A stretch of 34,386 nucleotides of DNA from Streptomyces olivaceus (GTDB taxonomy: Bacteria > Actinomycetota > Actinomycetes > Streptomycetales > Streptomycetaceae): NCBI RefSeq assembly GCF_000721235.1, contig NZ_JOFH01000055.1:1-34386 (forward strand), in the 5' to 3' direction. Below the pieces are notes generated by a model, which was given only the letters and a program-made list of their open reading frames with translations, was not told the origin of the DNA and searched no databases. This document shows, one piece after another, positions 8,310-16,937 of this stretch (positions are counted from its first letter, which is position 1; each line of letters begins with the position of its first letter). The position numbers were made by a program, and so were the translations under genes.

Positions 8310-8425
8310 CGGCCCGCACGGGGCCGGGCGTCCCACCGGAGGGCGGCGTGCCACGATGGCCGTGATCCGCCGGCCGGTGCGCCGGCGGGTCGCCCGTGCG
8401 CACCCGACAGAGAGACTGGCCCGCC

Positions 8426-9181
8426 ATGACCGCCGTACAGGGAACCGCTGTCGACATCTCCACCGCCGACGGCACCGCCGACGCCTATCTGGCGCACCCC
8501 GCGGAAGGGGGACCGCATCCGGCGGTCCTGTTCTACATGGACGCCTTCGGGCTGCGCCCGCAGCTGCGGCGGATGGCGGACCGGCTGGCCGGTGCCGGGT
8601 ACACCGTCCTGGTGCCCAACGTCGCCTACCGCAGCGGCCGGGCACCGGTCGTGGACCTGCCCGAGTTCATCGACCCGGCCGCGCGGCCGGAGATCTTCAA
8701 GCTCCTCGGTCCGGTCTTCCGGGAGCTCACGCCCGAGGGGCTGATGCGGGACGCCGACGCGTACCTGCGGTGGCTGGCCGACTGCCCGGCGGCGGCCGAC
8801 GGCCCCGTCGCACTGACCGGTTACTGCATGGGCGCCGGCATCGCCCTGCGCACCGCCGGCACCTACCCCGACCGGGTCGCCGCGGTGGCCGGGTTCCACG
8901 GCGCGAACCTGGCGACCGACGAGCCGCAGAGCCCGCACCTGGTGGCCGGGGACATCACCGCCGAGGTGTACTTCGCCCACGCCGACCAGGACCAGACCAT
9001 GCCGCCCGAGCAGCAGGAACGCCTGGAGTCGGCTCTGGCCGCGGCGGGTGTCCGGCACCGCTGCGAGGTGTACGCCGGTGCCCACCACGGCTACACGCAG
9101 GCCGACACCGCGGCCTACGACGCGGAGGCGACCGAGCGGCACTGGACGGCCCTGCTCGACCTGCTGCGGCGGACGTTCTGA
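8426..9181 (+). CDS. dienelactone hydrolase family alpha/beta hydrolase
   Basis: A 251-aa cytoplasmic hydrolase. The catalytic triad of the family can be placed: nucleophile C134 in GYCMGAG, acid D187 in FAHADQDQ, base H220 in YAGAHHGY. The N-terminal region HPAVLFYMDAFGLRPQLRRMADRLAGAGYTV... is typical of DLH-type enzymes. Classical members open dienelactone in chlorocatechol breakdown, but most actinobacterial homologues have unknown ester or lactone substrates. No aromatic-catabolism genes surround it, so a general hydrolase role is more likely. The ATG at 8426 is chosen as the natural family start, with a weak GAGAGA site upstream. It stands alone between genes on the same strand. Confidence 0.85.
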   Translation: MTAVQGTAVDISTADGTADAYLAHPAEGGPHPAVLFYMDAFGLRPQLRRMADRLAGAGYTVLVPNVAYRSGRAPVVDLPEFIDPAARPEIFKLLGPVFRELTPEGLMRDADAYLRWLADCPAAADGPVALTGYCMGAGIALRTAGTYPDRVAAVAGFHGANLATDEPQSPHLVAGDITAEVYFAHADQDQTMPPEQQERLESALAAAGVRHRCEVYAGAHHGYTQADTAAYDAEATERHWTALLDLLRRTF

Positions 9182-9260
9182 CCGGCAGTCCACCAAGCGG
9201 GCCGAACCGGACGGGAGTTGGGCGGGCCGCCCCTCGTTCCGTCCCCGGACCGGGCGTTGT

Positions 9261-9266
9261 TACCGT
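9261..9266 (+). promoter_or_regulatory. -10 hexamer of a probable leaderless promoter (metallophosphoesterase)
   Basis: TACCGT lies 6 nt before the GTG at 9273, with no ribosome-binding site in between. Confidence 0.45.
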
Positions 9267-9272
9267 GCGCGG

Positions 9273-10775
9273 GTGACAGACTCCTCACGTGACACCCCCG
9301 AAGGCGCCGGCTGGGGCTCCGCCGAGCGCGGCGACTACCGGGACCTCATGCCGCAGCGCACCGAGAAGCTGTCCTGGCTGAGTCCGAGGACGCTGTGGTC
9401 CGCCCGCAACGGGGTGCTGGCCTCCTGGTTCGGGGACCCCACCGGCCGCACGCGCGAGCGCTGGGTGGCGCAGCGGGCGGCGGCCGGGGCGCCCGCCGAC
9501 AAGGTGATCCGGCGCACCGATCCCGACCGGTTCTCCTTCCTGGTCATCGGTGACACCGGCGAGGGCGACGACCCGCAGTACGCCGTCGTGCCCGGCCTGC
9601 TGAAGGAGGGCGCGGACACCCGGTTCGCCGTCCTCGCCAGTGACGTGATCTACCCGGTGGGCAGCGCCGACGACTACGGCACGAAGTTCTTCCGCCCGTA
9701 CCGCGACTACCGGGCGCCCGTCTACGCGATACCGGGCAACCACGACTGGTACGAGGACCTCGCCGGGTTCATGCGCGTCTTCTGCGACGACGCCCCGCCC
9801 CTGCCGCCCGCCCCCGCGCCACGTGCGCTGACCCGGTCCTGGCTGCGGTCCCTGCTGTGGCACCGGCCCCGCCCGGACGACGGCGCGCGTCTGGACGAGG
9901 CGCGCAAGCTGCGCGCGGACGCCGCCCAGCAGGCCGAACAGCCCGGACCGTACTGGGCGATCGACGCCGGACCGGTGCGCATCGTCGGCATCGACACCGG
10001 ACTGCTGGGCACCGTCGACGCCGCCCAGGGCGCCTGGCTGCGCGAGGTGTCCGCGGGGTCCCGGCCGAAGATACTGGTGACCGGCTCGCCCCTGTACGTG
10101 GACGGCGAGCACCGTCCGTGCCCGATCGAGGGCGGCGGCACGGTCGACGACGTCGTGCGCGACCCCGCCCACCACTACGTCGCTGCGATCGGCGGCGACA
10201 TCCACAACTACCAGCGCTACCCGGTCGACGTGGACGGCCGCACCGTCCAGTACGTCGTCGCGGGCGGCGGCGGTGCGTTCATGCACGCCACGCACACCAT
10301 TCCGCGCGTCTCGGTGGCGGGCGTCACCGAGGACGACTTCCGCTCGTACCCGCTGCGCGGCGACTCGCTCGCCTTCTACAGCGCGCTGTACGGGCGCCGG
10401 CTGCGGCTGCGGCGCCTGTTCACCCTCACCCAGGACGAGGCGACGGCCGTGATCGCCGAGCGCCTCGGCATCCGTACGGGCCGTGCCCCGGGCACCGGCG
10501 CACGGGTCACCCGGCGGACCCGGCTGGTCGCCGGGCTGCTCGGCACGGCCCGGCGGCCGGAGCGCCGCAAGCGGTTCCGGCTGCCGGTGCGCAGGATCTA
10601 CACCCAGCTGTTCTCGCCGTCGTCGGCGACCTACAGCCCGCCCTTCTTCAAGTCCTTCCTGCGGCTGGACGTGACCCCGGAGGCGGTGCGGCTGCGCTGC
10701 TGTGCGGCCACGGGCAACCGGGCGCAGGAGGTGGACCCGCCGGTCGAGGACGAGGTGACGATCCCGCTCGTCTGA
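9273..10775 (+). CDS. calcineurin-like metallophosphoesterase
   Basis: A 500-aa protein of the two-metal phosphoesterase fold. Metal-binding blocks are visible in order: VIGDTGEGDD, LASDVIYPVGSADDY, PGNHDWYED (the GNHD/E motif), and GGDIHNYQRY near the end of the catalytic core (the GxH-type motif, with D before H). It lacks a signal peptide and membrane segments, so it is probably cytoplasmic. The region after the core (RRLRLRRLFTLTQDEAT..., PPFFKSFLRLDVTPEAV...) is an actinobacterial C-terminal extension of unknown role. Substrate unknown. The GTG start is taken because of the leaderless-type promoter; the longer open frame upstream overlaps the preceding hydrolase. It converges on the TauD-like gene. 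Confidence 0.82.
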   Translation: MTDSSRDTPEGAGWGSAERGDYRDLMPQRTEKLSWLSPRTLWSARNGVLASWFGDPTGRTRERWVAQRAAAGAPADKVIRRTDPDRFSFLVIGDTGEGDDPQYAVVPGLLKEGADTRFAVLASDVIYPVGSADDYGTKFFRPYRDYRAPVYAIPGNHDWYEDLAGFMRVFCDDAPPLPPAPAPRALTRSWLRSLLWHRPRPDDGARLDEARKLRADAAQQAEQPGPYWAIDAGPVRIVGIDTGLLGTVDAAQGAWLREVSAGSRPKILVTGSPLYVDGEHRPCPIEGGGTVDDVVRDPAHHYVAAIGGDIHNYQRYPVDVDGRTVQYVVAGGGGAFMHATHTIPRVSVAGVTEDDFRSYPLRGDSLAFYSALYGRRLRLRRLFTLTQDEATAVIAERLGIRTGRAPGTGARVTRRTRLVAGLLGTARRPERRKRFRLPVRRIYTQLFSPSSATYSPPFFKSFLRLDVTPEAVRLRCCAATGNRAQEVDPPVEDEVTIPLV

Positions 10776-10820
10776 CGGCGCGGGGCGCGGGGCGGTGGCC
10801 CCTCACCCGCCGGCGGCCCC

Positions 10821-11843
10821 TCACCAACGGCCCGGCGCGCTGCCGACGAGTGCCTCGGAGGGGATGCCGTCGACACCTGCCGGTACCTCGCCGGCGAGCA
10901 TCACGCGGTGCATGGTCCGGGGGTGGCCGAGGTGGGCGTTGTCGCCGGGGGCGAGATGGATGGTGGCCCGGTTGTCCCAGAAGGCGACGCTGCCCGGCTC
11001 CCAGCGGAAGCGGACCGTGTACTCGGGGCGGGTGGCCTGCTCCAGGAGCAGTTCCAGGACGGCCGCGCTCTCGTGGCGCGAGAGACCGGCGATCTGCTCG
11101 ACGTAGTAGCCGTTGACGAACAGCACCCGCTCGCCCGTCTCCGGGTGGACGCGGACCAGCGGGTGCACGGTCGCGGTCTGGTGGTCGAGCAGGTGGCGCA
11201 CGTAGGCGTCGTCGCCGGGCCGCGGCTGGTAGCCGACGCCGAGGCGGTGCTCCGCGCGCAGCCCGTCGACGAACGCGCGCATCGGTGCGGACAGCCCCGC
11301 GTAGGCGGCGGCGAGATTGGACCAGGTGGTGTCGCCGCCGTACGGCGGTACGGTCTCGGCGCGCAGGATCGTGGCGGCGGGCGGGTCGACGCGGGCGCCG
11401 TGGTCGCAGTGCCAGCCGCGCAGCAGGGTGTGGCGCCGGCGCCGCAGCCACTCCTCGTGCTCCATCCCGAACCGGCCGCCGAGTTCCAGCCGGTCGGCGG
11501 TGGTCTCGACCTCCGGGAATCCGGCCGGGGATGCCTTGCCGCGCCGGGGCAGGACGACGGGCTCGCCGAAGAGGCGCGCGAACGCCACGTGCCCGGCGTG
11601 GTCGAGGTGCTGGTCGCGGAAGAACACCACCTTCCAGCGCAGGACGGCCGCCCGGACGGCCTCGACCTGCGCCGGGAGCAGCCCGGACGCCAGGTCGAGG
11701 CCGCGTATCTCGGCGCCGGTGTGCCCGGCGACGGGCAGCACCTCGATCCCGGCGGCTTCGGCCGCCACCGTGTCCCGCGCCGTCGTACCGTCCGCCGCCG
11801 TCCTATCCGCTGCCGTGCCGTCCATTGCCCTGTCGGTCGTCAT
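10821..11843 (-). CDS. TauD/TfdA-family Fe(II)/2-oxoglutarate dioxygenase
   Basis: A 340-aa non-haem iron oxygenase. The iron ligands fit HxD...H: H and D in GWHCDHG, the distal His in TMHRVMLAG, with the neighbouring Arg as 2-oxoglutarate anchor. Other family blocks are VVFFRDQHLDHAGHVAFARLFGE and GSVAFWDNRATIHLA. Taurine, other alkylsulfonates, sulfate esters or phenoxyacetates are known family substrates; nothing nearby shows sulfur transport, so the substrate is open. The ATG at 11843 gives an unusual N-terminus rich in Ala, Thr and Asp (about 25 residues with repeated AAD/DGT) before the conserved IEVLPVAGHTGAEIRG. CACGAT lies 6 nt upstream and could be a leaderless -10. It diverges from the aldo/keto reductase. 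Confidence 0.87.
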   Translation of the reverse strand: MTTDRAMDGTAADRTAADGTTARDTVAAEAAGIEVLPVAGHTGAEIRGLDLASGLLPAQVEAVRAAVLRWKVVFFRDQHLDHAGHVAFARLFGEPVVLPRRGKASPAGFPEVETTADRLELGGRFGMEHEEWLRRRRHTLLRGWHCDHGARVDPPAATILRAETVPPYGGDTTWSNLAAAYAGLSAPMRAFVDGLRAEHRLGVGYQPRPGDDAYVRHLLDHQTATVHPLVRVHPETGERVLFVNGYYVEQIAGLSRHESAAVLELLLEQATRPEYTVRFRWEPGSVAFWDNRATIHLAPGDNAHLGHPRTMHRVMLAGEVPAGVDGIPSEALVGSAPGRW

Positions 11844-11956
11844 GGTCAGATCGTGGCAGAACCCGTTCCGCGCCGTCCGGTTGATCACCGGGCCGGGTGT
11901 GGGTGAGGCTGGACGGGCGGCACCCCGGCCGCGCACAGTCGAGGGAAGGTCCCACG

Positions 11957-12787
11957 GTGATCAGCATCCCGGCGTACACGCTCAACGACGGCACGACGCT
12001 CCCCGCCCTGGGCCTGGGCACCTGGCCGATGGCGGACGACGAGGCCGAGCGGGCGGTCCGCGAGGCGCTCCGGACGGGGTACCGCCTGATCGACACGGCG
12101 GCGAACTACCGCAACGAGACCGGCGTCGGCCGCGGCGTGGCCTCCGCGGGGGTCCCCCGCGAGGACGTCGTCGTGACGACCAAGCTGCCCGGCCGGCACC
12201 ACGGGTACGAGGAGACGCTCGCCTCGTTCGAGGAGTCCCGCGCCCGGCTCGGTCTGGAGTACGTCGATCTGTACCTGATCCACTGGCCGCTGCCCCGCGT
12301 CGACAAGTACGTGGACTCCTGGAAGGCCATGCTCAAGCTCCGCGAGGACGGTCTCGTGCGCTCGGTGGGCGTCTCCAACTTCACGGTGGAGCACATCGAG
12401 CGGCTGGAGAGGGAGACCGGCGTCCTGCCGTCCGTCAACCAGGTCGAGCTGCACCCGCTCTTCCCGCAGGACGAGCTGCGCGCCCACCACGAGCGCAAGG
12501 GCATCCGCACGGAGAGCTGGAGCCCGCTCGGCCGCGGCAGCGACCTGCTGGACGACCCCGCGGTGACGGCGGTCGCCGAGGCGCACGGGGTCACCCCGGC
12601 CCAGGCGGTGCTGCGCTGGCACACCCAGCTCGGCGCGGTGCCCGTCCCGAAGTCGGGCGACCCGGCCCGGCAGCGGGCCAACCTCGACGTCTTCGGCTTC
12701 GAACTGGACGAGGGGCAGATGCGGACCGTGGCGGACCGGGCGCACCGCCGGCTCGGCGGGGACCCGGAGGTGCACGAGGAGTTCTGA
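11957..12787 (+). CDS. aldo/keto reductase
   Basis: A 276-aa NADPH-dependent reductase with a TIM-barrel fold, reducing aldehydes or ketones. The catalytic tetrad is complete: D46, Y51, K75 and H108 (IDTAANY, TTKLPG, YLIHWP). SVGVSNFTVEHIERL and VNQVELHPLFPQDELR are family signatures, and the NADPH-phosphate-binding region is VPVPKSGDPARQRANLDVFGF. It resembles the 2,5-diketo-gluconate reductase-like group (AKR5). The GTG start at 11957 is preceded by GGGAAGG. It runs in the same direction as the LigD phosphoesterase gene 49 nt downstream, with a palindrome in between. Physiological substrate unknown. Confidence 0.9.
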   Translation: MISIPAYTLNDGTTLPALGLGTWPMADDEAERAVREALRTGYRLIDTAANYRNETGVGRGVASAGVPREDVVVTTKLPGRHHGYEETLASFEESRARLGLEYVDLYLIHWPLPRVDKYVDSWKAMLKLREDGLVRSVGVSNFTVEHIERLERETGVLPSVNQVELHPLFPQDELRAHHERKGIRTESWSPLGRGSDLLDDPAVTAVAEAHGVTPAQAVLRWHTQLGAVPVPKSGDPARQRANLDVFGFELDEGQMRTVADRAHRRLGGDPEVHEEF

Positions 12788-12790
12788 CGG

Positions 12791-12805
12791 GGGTACCCGG
12801 TACCC
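12791..12805. promoter_or_regulatory. perfect 7-1-7 palindrome between reductase and LigD-PE gene
   Basis: GGGTACC-C-GGTACCC begins 3 nt after the reductase stop and ends 31 nt before the next start. It may be a protein-binding site or part of a short terminator; the 1-nt centre cannot form a stable hairpin loop without opening a few base pairs. Confidence 0.4.
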
Positions 12806-12836
12806 GTCGGCAGCGGCCTCGGACAAGGAGCGGCAG

Positions 12837-13460
12837 ATGGGCGGCGAGGGCGACGGTCTGCGGGACTACCACGGCAGGCGGGACTTCGGCCGGACCGGTG
12901 AACCGGCCGGGCGCGGGGCGTCCGCCGGGTCCGGGGAGTGCCGTTTCGTCGTGCAGATCCACGACGCGAGCACCCTGCACTTCGACTTCCGGCTGCAGGT
13001 GGGTGACGTGCTGAAGTCCTGGTCGGTGCCGAAGGGGCCGTCCGGCGACCCGAGCGACAAGCGGCTCGCGGTGCCGACCGAGGACCATCCGCTGGACTAC
13101 GAGGACTTCGAGGGCGTGATCCCCGCGGGCGAGTACGGCGGAGGCACGGTCATCGTCTGGGACCGCGGCACCTACGAGCCGCTGAGCCACGACCGCCGGG
13201 GCCGGCCGGTGGACTTCGCCGAGTCGCTGGAGCGGGGACACGCCCGGTTCCGGCTGCACGGGGAGAAGCTGCGCGGCGAGTACGCGCTGACCCGGTTCCG
13301 CGGCGGACGGGACGGCGGCCCCGGCGAGGGCGCGGCGTGGCTGCTGGTGAAGACGGCCGGCGGCGGGCGCGCGCACGGCACCCCGGACCCCCGGCGGGCC
13401 CGGTCCGCGCGCACCGGCCGCACCCTGGCCCGGGTCGCGGCGGAGGAGCGCACCGCGTAG
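12837..13460 (+). CDS. stand-alone LigD-type 3'-phosphoesterase
   Basis: A 207-aa protein consisting of the LigD 3'-phosphoesterase (PE) domain alone. PE trims 3'-phosphate and 3'-ribonucleoside ends during bacterial non-homologous end joining. The active-site set described for the Pseudomonas LigD PE domain is present at the same numbering: H42, H48, D50, R52, H84 and Y88 (in IHDASTLHFDFRL and EDHPLDYEDF). The core continues FEGVIPAGEYGGGTVIVW. The N-terminal ~30 residues and the Arg/Ala-rich C-terminus are variable. AAGGAG lies just before the ATG. No Ku or polymerase domain is nearby, but a LigD-type ligase is encoded 11 kb downstream at 24760, so the LigD modules are split in this genome. 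Confidence 0.88.
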   Translation: MGGEGDGLRDYHGRRDFGRTGEPAGRGASAGSGECRFVVQIHDASTLHFDFRLQVGDVLKSWSVPKGPSGDPSDKRLAVPTEDHPLDYEDFEGVIPAGEYGGGTVIVWDRGTYEPLSHDRRGRPVDFAESLERGHARFRLHGEKLRGEYALTRFRGGRDGGPGEGAAWLLVKTAGGGRAHGTPDPRRARSARTGRTLARVAAEERTA

Positions 13461-13491
13461 GCAGCGCGGGGACCGGCCGGGAGCGGCGTGC

Positions 13492-15840
13492 TCAGCCGGC
13501 GGGCGGCAGGGGTTGTTCCGCCCAGATGGTCTTGCCGGAGTCCGTCTGCCGGCTGCCCCAGCGCTGGGTGAGCTGGGCGACCAGCATCAGGCCCCGGCCG
13601 CCCTCGTCGTAGGCGTGGGCCCGCCGCAGGTGCGGTGAGGTGGAGCTGGCGTCGGAGACCTCGCAGATGAGGGCCGTGTGGCGGATCAGCCGCAGCCGGA
13701 TGGGGGGCTCGCCGTACCGGATGGCGTTGGTGACCAGCTCGCTGACGACGAGTTCGGTGACGAACGCCGTCTCGTCGAGGCCCCACGCCGCCAGCTGCTC
13801 GCTGACGGACCGCCGGGTGGCCGCCACGTGCGCGGGGTCGGGGTGGATGTCCCAGGTGTGCACCCGGTCGGCGCCGAGCGCCCGGGTGCGGGCCAGCAGC
13901 AGGGCGACGTCGTCACCGGGCTCCTCCGGCAGTACGGCCTTGAGCACGCCGTCGCACAGGGCGTCGAGGGAGGACGCGGGCGCGGCCAGCGCACGGCACA
14001 GTTCCGCCGTGGCGTGGTCGGGATCACGGTCGCGGTCCTCGACGAGGCCGTCGGTGTAGAGGGCGACGACCGCGCCCTCGGGCAGTTCCAGCTCGGTCGA
14101 CTCGAAGGGCAGCCCGCCGACGCCGAGCGGCGGACCGGCGGTCATGGAGACGAGCCGGGTGGTGCCGTCGGGCAGCAGGACGGCGGGTGCCGGATGTCCG
14201 GCGGCCGCCAGGGTCAGCCGCCGGGACACCGGGTCGTACACGGCGTAGAGGCAGGTGGCGCCCAGTTCCGCGATCTCGCCGCGGTCCCTCTCGGCACCGG
14301 CCGCGAGGTGGATGACGAGGTCGTCGAGGTGGGTGAGGAGTTCGTCGGGCGGCAGATCGACGTCCGCGAGGGTGCGGACGGCCGTGCACAGGCGGCCCAT
14401 CGTCGCCGTGGACGGGATGCCGTGGCCCACGACGTCGCCGACGACCAAGGCGACGCGGCTGCCGGAGAGCGGGATGACGTCGAACCAGTCGCCGCCGATA
14501 CCGGCCGCCGACGCGGAGGGGAGGTAGCGGTGGGCCACCTCCAGTGCCGCCTGGCCGGGCAGCTCCCTCGGCAGCAGGCTGCGCTGGATGGCCAGGGCGG
14601 TGGCCCGCTCGCGGGCGAAGCGGCGGGCGTTGTCGATGCAGACGGCCGCCCGGCTGGCGAGTTCCTCGGCGAACAGCGCGTCCTCGGGGCCGTAGGGCTC
14701 CAGCTGTCCGGTGCGCATGACCACCAGGACGCCCAGCCGGATGCCGCGGGCCAGCAGCGGCACCGCCATCATCGAATGGGCGGGCGGTCCGACGCGGGGC
14801 CCCGCCGGTGTGCGGGACTCCCGCTCGGCGACCCACCGCGAGAACGACGGCTCGCCCGCCTGGCTGACGAAGACCCGGCCCTCCTGCACCGCGCGGGCGG
14901 GCGGCGAGAGTGCCGGGTGGACGTCCACCTGCCCCAGCGGCACCACCGCTTCCGGGGTGCCCGCGACGACGGAGCCGTGGGCGACCCTGTGCAGCACGAC
15001 ATCCTCGCTGAACGCCAGGGGTGTCTCCCTGGCGCCCAGGACCCAGTCGAGCAGGTCGACACTGGCGAAGTCCGCGAAGCGGGGGATCAGGACGTCGACG
15101 AGTTCCTCGGCGGTGCGCGCGAGGTCGAGCGTGGTGCCGATGGCGTTCGCCGCCTCGTTCAGAAGGAGCAGCCGCTCGCGCGCGCCGTGCTGGCCGACAC
15201 TCTCGAAGGCCGCGAGCGCGGTCCCGGCCGGCTCTCCGGCGGCATCCCGCACCGGCCACATCTCCGTGACCCGGGCCTCGTCGCGGTGCGACAGCGGCAG
15301 TCCCGGAAGGGTCTCGTAACGCGCCGGCCGGCCCGTCTCGGCGACCCGGCGCAGCCGGGACAGGAAGGCCCGGCTGCGCTCGTCGGCCTCCACGGTGCCG
15401 GCGAGGTCGCGGCCGATCAGCGTCTCTCCCGGCCCGCCCAGCTCGCGGCGGGCCACGTCGTTGAGCCACACGTAGCGCTGCCGGGCGTCGAGGACGGCCA
15501 TCGACACCGGCGCCTGGGCGAAGGCCCGTTCCGCCGGTGACGCGTCCCGGTCCGCGGGCGGTTCGGTGCTGACCACGTACCCGACGGGCTCCCCGTCCCG
15601 GCCCGTCAGGGAGCACCCCCGCAGACGCAGCTCCACGAGGGTCTCGTCGCGCCGCCGTACGAGGACCGTGCCGGACAGCCCGGACAGGGCGTCCGCGGGC
15701 AGGTCCCCGGACAGCATCTCCCGGGCGTGGCGCCCCACTGCCTCGTCGGCCGGATAACCGGTCAGCCGCCGGGCGCCCTCGCTCCACCCCGTCACAGTGC
15801 CGTGGGCGTCCAAGGTCGCCGCGGCGGAGACAAACTCCAT
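13492..15840 (-). CDS. PAS/GAF-containing SpoIIE-type PP2C phosphatase with ATPase domain
   Basis: A 782-aa multidomain signalling protein. In order: an N-terminal PAS domain (about 1-100), a second PAS domain (about 110-215, VSMAVLDARQRYVWLNDVARREL), a GAF domain (about 240-410), a SpoIIE/RsbU-type PP2C phosphatase (about 430-645; GIGGDWFDVIPL, VVGDVVGHG, YTDGLVEDRD, PGDDVALLLAR) and a C-terminal HATPase of the RsbW anti-sigma type (about 660-782; N-box ELVVSELVTNAIRYG, G2-box DEGGRGLMLV). Such proteins probably tune SigB-like sigma factors through phosphorylated anti-anti-sigma proteins. There is no membrane segment. The ATG at 15840 is supported by TTGAAA (15871-15876) and a -10-like AATCCT with 17-nt spacing. 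It follows the peroxiredoxin gene on the same strand. Confidence 0.9.
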   Translation of the reverse strand: MEFVSAAATLDAHGTVTGWSEGARRLTGYPADEAVGRHAREMLSGDLPADALSGLSGTVLVRRRDETLVELRLRGCSLTGRDGEPVGYVVSTEPPADRDASPAERAFAQAPVSMAVLDARQRYVWLNDVARRELGGPGETLIGRDLAGTVEADERSRAFLSRLRRVAETGRPARYETLPGLPLSHRDEARVTEMWPVRDAAGEPAGTALAAFESVGQHGARERLLLLNEAANAIGTTLDLARTAEELVDVLIPRFADFASVDLLDWVLGARETPLAFSEDVVLHRVAHGSVVAGTPEAVVPLGQVDVHPALSPPARAVQEGRVFVSQAGEPSFSRWVAERESRTPAGPRVGPPAHSMMAVPLLARGIRLGVLVVMRTGQLEPYGPEDALFAEELASRAAVCIDNARRFARERATALAIQRSLLPRELPGQAALEVAHRYLPSASAAGIGGDWFDVIPLSGSRVALVVGDVVGHGIPSTATMGRLCTAVRTLADVDLPPDELLTHLDDLVIHLAAGAERDRGEIAELGATCLYAVYDPVSRRLTLAAAGHPAPAVLLPDGTTRLVSMTAGPPLGVGGLPFESTELELPEGAVVALYTDGLVEDRDRDPDHATAELCRALAAPASSLDALCDGVLKAVLPEEPGDDVALLLARTRALGADRVHTWDIHPDPAHVAATRRSVSEQLAAWGLDETAFVTELVVSELVTNAIRYGEPPIRLRLIRHTALICEVSDASSTSPHLRRAHAYDEGGRGLMLVAQLTQRWGSRQTDSGKTIWAEQPLPPAG

Positions 15841-15847
15841 AGCGTCC

Positions 15848-15876
15848 AGGATTGACCCGTTACAGCATGGTTTCAA
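15848..15876 (-). promoter_or_regulatory. promoter of the PP2C phosphatase gene
   Basis: On the minus strand TTGAAA (15876-15871) and AATCCT (15853-15848) are separated by 17 nt. The -10 ends 7 nt before the ATG at 15840, so the transcript may be leaderless. Confidence 0.45.
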
Positions 15877-15911
15877 CCGCGACGGGGCAGGTGGGTGGAG
15901 CCGGGCGGAGG

Positions 15912-16379
15912 TTACCCGCCGTGTGCGCGCAGGGCGCTCAGGGCGCGGTCGGCGTGGGTGTTCATCCGCAGCTCGCTGCGGACGACCTCCAGGACGGTGC
16001 GGTCCTGCCCGAGGACGAAGGTGGCCCGCTTGGTCGGGGCCAGACTGATCCCGCGCCTGACCCCGAACAGCTCGCGGACCGCGCCGTCGGTGTCGGACAG
16101 CAGCGGCATGCCGAGCGTGTGGCGTCCGGCGAACTCCTGCTGCCGTTCGACGGGGTCGCCGCTGACGCCGACGGGACGGGCGCCGGCCGCGGCGAACTCG
16201 GCGGCGAGGTCGCGGAAGTGACAGGCCTCCGCGGTGCAGCCGGCGCTCAGGGCGGCGGGGTAGAAGAACAGCACGACCGGGCCGTCGGCGAGCAGCTCCG
16301 ACAGACGGCGCGGGGTGCCGGTCTCGTCCGGCAGGGTGAAGTCCTCGACGGTGTCGCCGACCTCCGGGCCCCGGCTCAT
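15912..16379 (-). CDS. bcp: Bcp/PrxQ-type peroxiredoxin
   Basis: A 155-aa thiol peroxidase reducing hydrogen peroxide and organic peroxides, recycled by thioredoxin. The peroxidatic cysteine is C48 and the resolving cysteine C53 in SAGCTAEAC, the five-residue spacing typical of the alpha-2 Bcp/PrxQ group. The usual PG before the peroxidatic Cys is AG here. Other family blocks are VGDTVEDFTLPDETG, VVLFFYPAA and SDTDGAVRELFGV. The start codon overlaps the stop of the DoxX gene (ATGA at 16376-16379), indicating translational coupling. The pairing suggests a joint oxidative-stress role with the membrane partner (inference). Confidence 0.9.
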   Translation of the reverse strand: MSRGPEVGDTVEDFTLPDETGTPRRLSELLADGPVVLFFYPAALSAGCTAEACHFRDLAAEFAAAGARPVGVSGDPVERQQEFAGRHTLGMPLLSDTDGAVRELFGVRRGISLAPTKRATFVLGQDRTVLEVVRSELRMNTHADRALSALRAHGG

Positions 16380-16756
16380 GACCGGCCCCCGGCGTTCCTG
16401 GCGACGTCACGGGCCCACAGGACGAGCGGCACCTGCACCGGCAGCCGTCCGTAGGCGGCGGCCTTCAGGGGCGCGGGGCGGTGCCGCCAGTCCCAGGCCA
16501 TCTTGACGTTGGCGGGGAAGACGCCGGCGAAGAACGCGGCCGCGGTCAGTGCGGCCGCCTTCCGGGTGCGCGGCACGGCGAGACCGGCGGCCAGCGCGAG
16601 TTCGGCGGCGCCGCTGGCGTACGTCCACGCCCGCGGCGTTCCGGGCAGCGAGCGCGGCACGATCGCGTCGAAGGTACGGGGCTGGGCGAAATGGGCTACG
16701 CCCGCGGTGGCCAACAGGCCGGCGAGCAGCAGGGGTGAGCGTTCGGACCGGGACAC
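16376..16756 (-). CDS. DoxX family membrane protein
   Basis: A 126-aa protein with four predicted membrane helices (around LLLAGLLATAGVAHF, WTYASGAAELALAAGLAV, AAALTAAAFFAGVF and VQVPLVLWA). Characteristic DoxX features are GVAHFAQPRTFDAIVP and FPANVKMAWDWR. Family members such as MmpS-independent DoxX of mycobacteria are tied to thiol and redox-stress handling at the membrane, but the biochemistry is poorly known. The GTG start follows GGAGGAGG. The gene ends in a 4-nt overlap with the peroxiredoxin start, so the two form an operon. A TAATAT hexamer on the minus strand upstream gives a likely promoter. Confidence 0.82.
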   Translation of the reverse strand: MSRSERSPLLLAGLLATAGVAHFAQPRTFDAIVPRSLPGTPRAWTYASGAAELALAAGLAVPRTRKAAALTAAAFFAGVFPANVKMAWDWRHRPAPLKAAAYGRLPVQVPLVLWARDVARNAGGRS

Positions 16757-16784
16757 GGTTCCTCCTCCGGGGGCCTGGCGCGCG

Positions 16785-16790
16785 ATATTA
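16785..16790 (-). promoter_or_regulatory. -10 hexamer for the doxX-prx operon
   Basis: TAATAT on the minus strand lies in an AT-rich island about 28 nt before the GTG at 16756, matching the -10 consensus in 5 of 6 positions. No clear -35 is visible. Confidence 0.4.
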
Positions 16791-16901
16791 CTCGACGGTA
16801 AGCACTGCGCGACGACCGGCCCGGCCCCGGCGCCTGCACCGCCCGGGGCCGACGCCCCTCAAGACCGGGCACAGCGGCCGCCCTGCCCGGGCACGACCGC
16901 C

Positions 16902-16937
16902 GCCCGGCCCGGGAACGACGCCCGGCCCGGGAACGAC
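16902..16937. repeat. 18-bp tandem repeat, two copies
   Basis: GCCCGGCCCGGGAACGAC occurs at 16902-16919 and again at 16920-16937, with a partial third start (GCCCG) following and a degenerate relative just before. The unit contains the palindrome CCCGG/CCGGG. Confidence 0.7.

Noticed and set aside
12791..12805. SigB-type promoter from the GGGTAC in the palindrome
   Set aside because: No GNNT element lies at the required 14-16 nt upstream distance.
13492..16410. A 972-residue frame running through the PP2C gene and the peroxiredoxin region
   Set aside because: The first ~190 residues are Arg/Pro-rich and overlap the real peroxiredoxin gene out of frame. The promoter and domain start support initiation at 15840.
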